Of a stretch of 11,751 nucleotides of DNA, positions 1 to 4,451 are shown piece by piece (the stretch's first letter is position 1; every line of letters begins with the position of its first letter). Where the stretch lies: assembly GCA_031259095.1 (NCBI GenBank), contig JAIRLW010000355.1:1-11751 (forward strand). Reading direction: 5' to 3'. The DNA is from Planctomycetaceae bacterium. Lineage in GTDB: Bacteria > Planctomycetota > Planctomycetia > Pirellulales > Thermoguttaceae. The translations under genes were made by a program, and so were the position numbers. Under the pieces are notes generated by a model that was given only the letters and a program-made list of their open reading frames with translations, was not told the origin of the DNA and made no database searches.

Positions 1-2
1 AA

Positions 3-107
3 GACGTTTTGGAAAATTCCGCTGATATATTACGGCAACTGTTGTGCGGACAGTATTGTATGAAAAACGGCAACAAAACATTAACCCCTTTCCTTTCATC
101 CTATTAA
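3..107 (+). CDS. Possible 3' end of an upstream gene (partial)
   Basis: The third forward frame is open from the window edge to a TAA at 105-107 and encodes about 34 residues, including NSADILRQLLCGQYC. I do not recognise the protein. The mixed composition (Leu, Gln, Asp, Gly, Cys) reads more like a protein end than the AT-rich spacer after it, but so short a stretch could be open by chance. The stop lies inside a 10-bp tandem repeat (99-129), so the repeat may have created or moved the end of the gene. Other forward frames close sooner. This is weak evidence and the start is outside the window. Confidence 0.3.
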   Translation, partial: DVLENSADILRQLLCGQYCMKNGNKTLTPFLSSY

Positions 108-129
108 ATCCTATTAAATCCTATTAAAT
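99..129. repeat. Three tandem copies of a 10-bp unit
   Basis: The unit CCTATTAAAT occurs three times without a change at 100-109, 110-119 and 120-129, with one further base of the period at 99. It covers the stop codon of the possible upstream gene and ends just before a Shine-Dalgarno-like AAGGA at 130-134. A 10-bp unit is close to one helical turn, but the simplest explanation is a slippage-prone microsatellite. Confidence 0.85.
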
Positions 130-143
130 AAGGAACTAAAACG

Positions 144-326
144 ATGACCCGACAAAACCGTTCTAGACCCGAAAAAGATGGAGAATTTATCGCTTGGGCA
201 AAAAAAATCTTTCGTGTAATTATTCAGCGGAATCTTTGTAACGGTCTCAACATTCCCCATTTTCTGCGTCATTTTTTGTATTCTGCGTTCAATTTCAATG
301 TTCAATTTAAACGCAAAATACGCTGA
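144..326 (+). pseudogene. Small ORF, possible 5' remnant of a truncated gene
   Basis: An ATG at 144 follows AAGGA (130-134) at a 9-base spacing, one of the few good ribosome binding sites in the window. The first 23 or so codons (MTRQNRSRPEKDGEFIAWAKK) are charged and protein-like. From memory they resemble the start of larger planctomycete proteins that begin with a basic, Arg/Pro-rich stretch followed by DGEF and an aromatic residue; I cannot confirm that. After about position 212 the translation becomes hydrophobic-basic and looks like translated AT-rich spacer, ending at 60 residues. My reading is the preserved start of a gene whose body was lost by deletion or recombination. It could instead be a genuine small protein or chance. 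Confidence 0.3.
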
Positions 327-433
327 ATACCGCAAAACACACAGAATAACAGAATATAGGAAAAACAACGGAATCGTTAAAAAATAAAAGAGTCCGCTGA
401 TAGATTACAACATTTTTATCCTCTTTGGTTTAT

Positions 434-478
434 GGGACAAATGGGACGTTAGGGACTCAAGGGACATTAGGGGCAAAT
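434..478 (+). repeat. Five-unit GGGACNNTA nonamer array, G-quadruplex-compatible
   Basis: Five 9-bp units begin at 434, 443, 452, 461 and 470. Each starts with GGG (the last with GGGG), and four of the five read GGGAC followed by four A/T-rich bases. The strict period gives five runs of three or more G separated by six bases, which satisfies the usual G3+N1-7 rule for an intramolecular G-quadruplex on the plus strand. Related units occur at 2083-2120 and 10309-10417. The array is followed by a flank shared with the copy at 10418-10478. Confidence 0.75.
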
Positions 479-528
479 GATTTTTCATAAAACATTGTGG
501 TTAAAAAATGAATTTTTAGAAGTTCCCC
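478..528 (+). repeat. Conserved ~50-bp flank, copy 1
   Basis: Directly after the nonamer array, this segment runs from TGATTTTTCATAAAAC to TTTTTAGAAGTTCCCC. The same order of blocks (array, ATTTTTCATAAAAC, GGTTAAAAAA, GAATTTTTAGA, then TTCCC) occurs at 10418-10478 with only a few substitutions. Its last part also matches, exactly over 15 bases (TTTTTAGAAGTTCCC at 513-527), the reverse complement of the left terminal repeat of the MITE-like element (10994-11008). Confidence 0.7.
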
Positions 529-537
529 ACTATCAAT

Positions 538-558
538 TTTCCACTTTCCACTTTCCAC
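538..558. repeat. Three tandem copies of heptamer TTTCCAC
   Basis: TTTCCAC is repeated exactly at 538-544, 545-551 and 552-558. It is a short heptanucleotide tandem repeat in a non-coding spacer, and no function can be read from it. Confidence 0.85.
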
Positions 559-715
559 TAAAAAAATTGCTCTTTTCAAGAAAAGTGAGAATTGTTATTA
601 TTCGGCGGGACGCGGTTAAAACATCTGAATTTAAACGAGTCCTTCCCAAAACCAATTGTTTATTAACCCTAAAAAACTTCCAACGAAATTTCACCCTCTA
701 AACTATTTTCTGCCC

Positions 716-1594
716 ATGAGTATCAATCCCCATGCTATTGTTCATTCCTTTGCTAAAATTGGAGTCAATGTTGAAATTGGAGCGTTTTGTGTTATCGAAT
801 CCGATGTGGTGATTGGCGACGGTTGCCGATTGGATTCCAATGTTACGATCAAACAAGGAGTGGTGATCGGTAAAGAAAATCATTTTTGTACCGGAACCGT
901 TATCGGCGGAAGACCGCAACATACGGCTGTAAAAGGCGATTGCGGTAAGATTTATATCGGTGACAACAATATTTTCCGTGAAAATGTAACGGTTCATCGT
1001 GCAATTAAAGAGCCGGACGCTACCACCATCGGCAACAACAACTATCTCATGGTCAACGCCCATGTCGCTCACAATTGTAAAGTCGGTAATGACAATGTGT
1101 TAGTCAATAACGTGATGCTTGGCGGACATGTTCAGGTTGGTAATCGGGTTAATTTGGGAGGAGCGGTCGGCGTTCACCAATTTTGCCGAGTTGGTTCGTT
1201 GGCGATGGTTGGCGGTTTAGCACGGGTGATTCAGGATGTTCCGCCGTTTGTTACTGTTGACGGCTTGACCGGACGAATCTGCGGACTCAACCAAATCGGG
1301 TTACGCCGAAGCGGACGAACTGTCGAAGAAATACGAATATTAAAAGATGTTTACCGATTGGTGTTCCGAAGCGGTTTGACGTGGAAGGAAATCCTGAAAA
1401 AACTCGAAAACAATTATTCTATCGGTCCCGGCGCCGAAATGACCCAATTTCTTGCAGCGACAAAACGTGGAATTGTCAGTGAGCGTCACAGCATCAGCCA
1501 TACTCCGCTCCGACTTCTCGATGCAGAAAATAATGATAAAAATGATAGTGATCATGAAAATGAAATTCAAACTATCCGTGTTAACGCCGGATAA
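716..1594 (+). CDS. lpxA: UDP-N-acetylglucosamine O-acyltransferase (LpxA)
   Basis: LpxA moves a 3-hydroxyacyl chain from acyl carrier protein onto UDP-GlcNAc, the first step of lipid A synthesis, in the cytoplasm as a trimer. The 292-residue product starts with MSINPHAIVHSFAKIG. It shows the hexapeptide-repeat left-handed beta-helix through about residue 190 (repeated IG/VG at turns), then an alpha-helical C-terminal domain. The active-site stretch NAHVAHNC carries His116 and the expected general base His119; HQF at 154-156 and FREN-VTVHR at 87-95 are also family signatures. The family is usually near 260-275 residues, and the excess here is an acidic tail (about 268-292). I chose the ATG at 716 because homology starts there; an upstream TTG at 656 would add 20 atypical residues. 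There is no Shine-Dalgarno sequence before 716. The gene stands alone, without lpxC, fabZ or lpxD in view. The acyl chain length and whether the sugar is a 3-amino analogue cannot be told. Confidence 0.93.
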   Translation: MSINPHAIVHSFAKIGVNVEIGAFCVIESDVVIGDGCRLDSNVTIKQGVVIGKENHFCTGTVIGGRPQHTAVKGDCGKIYIGDNNIFRENVTVHRAIKEPDATTIGNNNYLMVNAHVAHNCKVGNDNVLVNNVMLGGHVQVGNRVNLGGAVGVHQFCRVGSLAMVGGLARVIQDVPPFVTVDGLTGRICGLNQIGLRRSGRTVEEIRILKDVYRLVFRSGLTWKEILKKLENNYSIGPGAEMTQFLAATKRGIVSERHSISHTPLRLLDAENNDKNDSDHENEIQTIRVNAG

Positions 1595-1632
1595 CGTAAC
1601 TATCTGTTGTAATGAACCACAGAACACCTAGA

Positions 1633-1677
1633 AAAAAATAATCTGCAGATTACGTAAATTTTCGCAGATTATTTTTT
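1633..1677 (+). terminator. Rho-independent terminator after lpxA
   Basis: A perfect 14-bp stem pairs 1633-1646 (AAAAAATAATCTGC) with 1664-1677, with a 17-base loop. The 3' arm ends in six T, so the U-run is the distal part of the stem and the A-run the proximal part. This makes it potentially bidirectional. It lies 39 bp after the lpxA stop and just beyond the end of the broken gene on the other strand (1702), so it could serve both. Confidence 0.75.
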
Positions 1678-1701
1678 GAGTCTGTGAAACAACAAGGAAT
1701 T

Positions 1702-1918
1702 TTACTTTTGACTATTTTTGTGTGTGTTGTTCCTGTATTGCATTGCGTCTTATCCAATTTCATCAACTGTTTTGCCGTCGTATAAATCTTTTTTGCCAAT
1801 CCGTGTAATCAAACGGTTCTCTTAAAAGAAGAGTTATAAAACGTTCCACCTCCACAATATCTAATTGCGACGATAATGCCTTCATGCCTTCAGCATGTAT
1901 CAGTACATCACTTTTCAT
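1702..1918 (-). pseudogene. Small conserved protein gene broken by frameshift and stop
   Basis: On the minus strand an ATG at 1916-1918 follows GAGAGG at a good Shine-Dalgarno distance. It encodes MKSDVLIHAEGMKALSSQLD, then IVEVERFITLLLREPFDYTD, then WQK. In the original frame translation ends at 51 residues (1763). Removing one A from the run of six at 1789-1794 restores DLYDGKTVDEIG, then a TAA at 1750-1752, then DAMQYRNNT in the same frame. The pattern (N-terminal EGMKAL, VE.ERFI, REPFDYT.W, then VDEIG..AM.YR) matches, from memory, a family of short (~65-70 residue) uncharacterised proteins found in many copies in some cyanobacteria and planctomycetes, which I would loosely call antitoxin-like. 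No toxin partner is seen next to it. If the stop at 1750 were the natural end, only the frameshift would be a lesion. Confidence 0.65.
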
Positions 1919-1989
1919 TGTAATACCTCTCTAAAAATGGAACCGGATTTACAAGATTTATTGCTTGCACCGGTTTGGTCAAAAGTTTT

Positions 1990-2050
1990 TTGTAATTGTT
2001 ATCCTTTTACACTTTAAAATTCGGCTTTATTTTTTAACGTAAAAATATCA
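1990..2050 (+). repeat. AT-rich dispersed repeat, copy 1
   Basis: TTACACTTTAAAATTCGG at 2007-2024 recurs exactly at 11500-11517. Similar sequence continues on both sides: ATTGTT before, and a T-run followed by AAAAATAT after. An 18-base exact match in under 12 kb is not expected by chance even at this AT content. The match fades at about 1990 and 2050. Confidence 0.7.
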
Positions 2051-2082
2051 TTTGCCAAAAGATTTCTAATTCTTTTGATTAA

Positions 2083-2120
2083 TTGTCCCATTAGTTCCTA
2101 TCGTCTCTAACGGGACAAAT
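2083..2120. repeat. Nonamer array remnant forming a small hairpin
   Basis: On the minus strand three degenerate units (GGGACAATT, GGAACTAAT, GAGACGATA) run with a 9-bp period. On the plus strand one unit, GGGACAAAT, sits at 2112-2120. The outer bases pair as TTGTCCC (2083-2089) with GGGACAA (2112-2118). After the plus-strand unit comes GATTGATTTT, as in the other copies. The hairpin lies 14 bp after the gltD stop codon and may act as a weak transcript end, but there is no U-run directly after the stem in the gltD direction. Confidence 0.55.
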
Positions 2121-2131
2121 GATTGATTTTA

Positions 2132-3571
2132 TCAGATTGACGGCAGGGCGATTAAATCGCTTGTTCCCATCAAGTATTCATCAACACAACGAGCGGTCAG
2201 TCTTCCGCCTTGAATACATCGGACAACCAAGGACGCGCCGCTTTGCATATCTCCGGCAGCAAAAATACCGGATTGGTTGGTCATCATCGTTACCGGATTG
2301 ACTTTAACGTTACCGCGAGCATCCAATTCGACTTCGAGTAAACTTAACAATAAATCGTGTTTGGGATGCACAAAACCAAGCGCCAGTAACACAAGATCGG
2401 CGTCAACACGAAACACACTGTTCGGCTTTTCAATTGGTTTACCGTTTTTCCATTCGACTTCCACCGCTTCGATTCCGCATAAACAGTTATTTTCGCACAA
2501 AATTTGTTTCGCGGACACATTCCAACGCCGTGAACCGCCTTCTTTGTGTGAAGTTCCTGTACGTAAAATATGTTGCCAGCGGGGCCAAGGCGTTGCCGGA
2601 TTGAATTTTTCCGGCGGTTTGGGCAAAATTTCAAACTGGACAACACTTGCCGCCCCTTGCCGAAGCGCAACACCAAGACAATCTGCTCCGGTGTCGCCGC
2701 CGCCAAGAATCACCACATTCTTGCCTGCCGCGTCAATCGTACTCCGTTGTTCCGATCTGACCGCAAGATTGGACGCTATAAGATAATCCATCGCAAAATG
2801 AATTCCCGACGTTTCACGTCCCGGAATATTCAGATCACGCGGTTCCATCGCTCCGCCGGTTAACACCACTGCGTCAAATTGACGTTTCAGATATTGTGGT
2901 GAAATATCGTTACCGACAGAAACATTGGTTTCAAAAGAAACGCCTTCGCTCTGAAGTTGCTGAAGTCTGCGGTTGATAATATGTTTTTCCAACTTGAAAT
3001 CAGGAATACCATAACGTAAAATACCGCCGGGAACATCCGCTTTTTCGTACACAACAACGTGATGCCCGGCGCGTGCGAGTTGTTGGGACGCCGCGAGTCC
3101 TGCCGGACCGCTGCCGATAACCGCAACACGTCGATCTGTTTTTGTTACTGGCGGTTGAGGAACAATCCATCCTTCTTTCCAACCTAATTCGGTGATTTCC
3201 AATTCGAGTTGCCGAATGGTCACAGATTCATCGTTGATTCCGTGAACACACGACGCTTCACACAACGCTGGACAAAGTCGTCCGGTAAATTCCGGAAAAT
3301 TATCGTGTACATGTAACAAATCACAAGCATCGCGTAACCGTCCTTCCGCAATAAGCGTATTTGTTTCAGGAATTGGATTTCCAAGCGGACAACCGGCATT
3401 ATGACAAAACGGAATCCCGCAAGTCATACAACGTCCCGCTTGTTCCGTAATTTCATCCGTATCGAATGGAATCCGAAATTCGTAATAATGTTTCAATCGT
3501 TCCGCAACAGGTTGATAACCCGCATCGCGGCGTGAAGTTTCAATTGTTCGTGAATACAAGGTCTTGGTCAT
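2132..3571 (-). CDS. gltD: Glutamate synthase (NADPH) small subunit, GltD-type
   Basis: The small subunit takes electrons from NADPH through FAD and Fe-S centres to the large subunit (GltB), which makes glutamate from glutamine and 2-oxoglutarate. The 479-residue product shows the order expected for GltD. It has an N-terminal Fe-S domain with Cys48, 51, 56 and 61 and a second cluster Cys100, 104 and 108. The FAD-binding GSGPAGLA is at 153-160, the NAD(P)H-binding GGGDTGADCLG at 290-300, and the second FAD motif GIFAAGDMQSGASLVV at 435-450, ending in VDEYLMG. I chose the ATG at 3569-3571 (MTKTLYSRT); an upstream ATG at 3631 would add 20 hydrophobic residues (VYFVTIFVAFYNLYLL) that do not fit a soluble protein. 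No Shine-Dalgarno sequence is visible. gltB is not in the window, which is unusual, since the two are normally adjacent. A related stand-alone oxidoreductase is the alternative, but the full-length match favours GltD. Confidence 0.92.
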   Translation of the reverse strand: MTKTLYSRTIETSRRDAGYQPVAERLKHYYEFRIPFDTDEITEQAGRCMTCGIPFCHNAGCPLGNPIPETNTLIAEGRLRDACDLLHVHDNFPEFTGRLCPALCEASCVHGINDESVTIRQLELEITELGWKEGWIVPQPPVTKTDRRVAVIGSGPAGLAASQQLARAGHHVVVYEKADVPGGILRYGIPDFKLEKHIINRRLQQLQSEGVSFETNVSVGNDISPQYLKRQFDAVVLTGGAMEPRDLNIPGRETSGIHFAMDYLIASNLAVRSEQRSTIDAAGKNVVILGGGDTGADCLGVALRQGAASVVQFEILPKPPEKFNPATPWPRWQHILRTGTSHKEGGSRRWNVSAKQILCENNCLCGIEAVEVEWKNGKPIEKPNSVFRVDADLVLLALGFVHPKHDLLLSLLEVELDARGNVKVNPVTMMTNQSGIFAAGDMQSGASLVVRCIQGGRLTARCVDEYLMGTSDLIALPSI

Positions 3572-3687
3572 AGTTAATAAGTAAAGGTTGTAAAATGCGA
3601 CAAAAATAGTAACAAAATAAACAGATACCATAAGCAGTCAAGATTGTCATGTTTTAAATTATGTACAGAATCAAACGATATTTTTTA

Positions 3688-3780
3688 TAGCAATTAACAT
3701 TTCCGTCCCGTTAGGGACGACATGTTAGTAGAAAAATATAATAAAAAAATATCTGCGTCCCTACGGGACGCCTGTTTTTA
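3688..3780 (+). repeat. Double-hairpin CGTCCC/GGGACG repeat, copy 1
   Basis: Two perfect short hairpins lie about 36 bp apart: CGTCCC-GTTA-GGGACG (3704-3719) and GCGTCCC-TAC-GGGACGC (3755-3771), followed by TGTTTTT. The frame of shared blocks (TAGCA, TTCCGTCCCG, TAGTAGAAA, CTACGGGACG, TGTTTTT) recurs at 11305-11393. This is a REP/BIME-like intergenic palindrome. It is not tied to a gene end here, being ~115 bp upstream of gltD. Confidence 0.75.
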
Positions 3781-3984
3781 ATGGATGTCGTTTTGATTTT
3801 ACGATTACTTGGTTATTATTGGTACGATATTTTAATATTTTTTATGTTTTTTTCAATTTTCTTAACTCCGCTAGGGTAGGTTGTTCAAACGGGAGTTGAG
3901 TTTGTTTTTTAATTTTTAACAATTTTATCCTTAACCTTTTTTAATTCAAGAAGATAAGGATTTTTTATACGCAAAAAATCAAGA

Positions 3985-4080
3985 AGTAGGTAACGTTTCA
4001 CTCGAAGGGTTTTCACCCACAGGACTTTCATACACCATCGCGTCGGCAATAACCGGCTTGACTCTGTGAGATTACTCCCG
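3985..4080. other. Unassigned GC-richer islet in the spacer
   Basis: About 95 bp are clearly richer in G+C than the surrounding AT-rich spacer and have a mixed, structured look, including a GGGT-TTTC-ACCC hairpin near 4008-4019. On the minus strand two frames are open: one reads SHRVKPVIADAMVYESPVG and ends in a stop, the other is longer. I cannot match either to a family. The minus-strand text GTATGAAAGTCCTGTGGGTG faintly recalls group II intron domain I sequence, but I cannot support that assignment. Confidence 0.35.
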
Positions 4081-4154
4081 AAATTAAAATTCGGAATTTT
4101 GCATTTTCAGTGTTTTATTTTGACACACTTAACGATACAAATAATGGGTAATGT

Positions 4155-4185
4155 GCAAAATGATACATCTTGAATATCATTTTGC
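4155..4185. promoter_or_regulatory. 11-bp inverted repeat, possible operator
   Basis: GCAAAATGATA (4155-4165) is followed after nine bases by its perfect reverse complement (4175-4185). It overlaps the candidate -35 box of the promoter called at 4170-4199, the position of a classical operator, and lies ~270 bp before the sigma factor gene. It is not followed by a T-run, so it is not an obvious terminator. Confidence 0.5.
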
Positions 4186-4199
4186 TACTAAACTATAAT
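4170..4199 (+). promoter_or_regulatory. Candidate sigma-70-type promoter for the sigma factor gene
   Basis: TTGAAT (4170-4175) and a perfect TATAAT (4194-4199) are separated by 18 bases. It would give a leader of about 250 bases before the chosen ATG. The -35 match is only partial and the region is AT-rich, so chance is possible. Another hexamer, TTGACA at 4120-4125, has no good partner. Confidence 0.4.
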
Positions 4200-4451
4200 T
4201 GATTTTTTGCTCTAACTTTTGCTTTCAAAATGAGTTAAGAAAATAATTAAATACATGCTATTTGGTATGAAATTTGCATAGGAATTGCTATCGCTAAAAA
4301 ATATTCTTTGGATTTTTCGGTTTTGTAAACTTAATCAAAGATGAAATGTAATCGGAAAAAGTCGGGAATTTTTTTTATGATTTTCCGCTGTTCACAATCA
4401 GACTTAAAAAAAAAATTTGTGTCGGATTGAAGTTTGTTATTTACCGATAAT

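Larger units (their letters stand above)
327..715. other. AT-rich spacer upstream of lpxA
   Basis: No convincing gene is seen on either strand. The spacer holds a nonamer G-tract array (434-478), the conserved flank that follows it (478-528) and a heptamer tandem repeat (538-558). The last ~150 bp before lpxA hold no clear promoter hexamers that I can defend and no Shine-Dalgarno sequence. An open frame running through 477-701 has repeat-derived composition and overlaps the lpxA start, so I do not call it a gene. Confidence 0.6.
1919..2131. other. Spacer between the broken small gene and gltD
   Basis: This spacer holds the ribosome binding site of the broken gene (complement of 1926-1932), one copy of an AT-rich dispersed repeat (1990-2050) and a small nonamer-type hairpin (2083-2118) next to the gltD stop. 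No ORF or RNA gene is seen. Confidence 0.6.
3572..4433. other. 860-bp spacer between gltD and the sigma factor gene
   Basis: The two neighbouring genes diverge, so promoters for both should lie here. From left to right it holds a double-hairpin repeat (3688-3780), a weak hairpin with a T-run (ATCCTTA 3927-3933 pairing with 3955-3961, then TTTTTT), a GC-richer islet (3985-4080) and an inverted repeat with promoter-like hexamers (4155-4199). No convincing gltD promoter was found. A minus-strand frame in the islet stays open for about 70 codons without a good start or a recognisable product. Confidence 0.6.

Noticed and set aside
18-408. TCCGCTGATATATTAC at 18-33 resembles TCCGCTGATAGATTAC at 393-408.
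   Set aside because: One mismatch in 16 bases is about what chance gives among all pairs in a window of this size, and nothing else around the two sites is shared.
434-478. Regular repeats considered as a CRISPR array.
   Set aside because: The unit is 9 bp without unique spacers of 25-40 bp, and no cas gene is present.
477-701. Plus-strand open frame of 74 codons before lpxA.
   Set aside because: It is made of the dispersed flank and the TTTCCAC heptamers, and the first codons coincide with the repeat copy at 10424.
3572-3631. Upstream ATG at 3631 for gltD, giving a hydrophobic N-terminal segment.
   Set aside because: GltD is a soluble protein, and the family match begins at MTKTLYSRT; the extra 20 residues read like translated AT-rich spacer.
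4120-4145. Perfect TTGACA (4120-4125) as an rpoD promoter -35 box.
   Set aside because: The only -10-like hexamer (AATAAT) is 14 bases away, too close; nothing suitable lies at 16-18.
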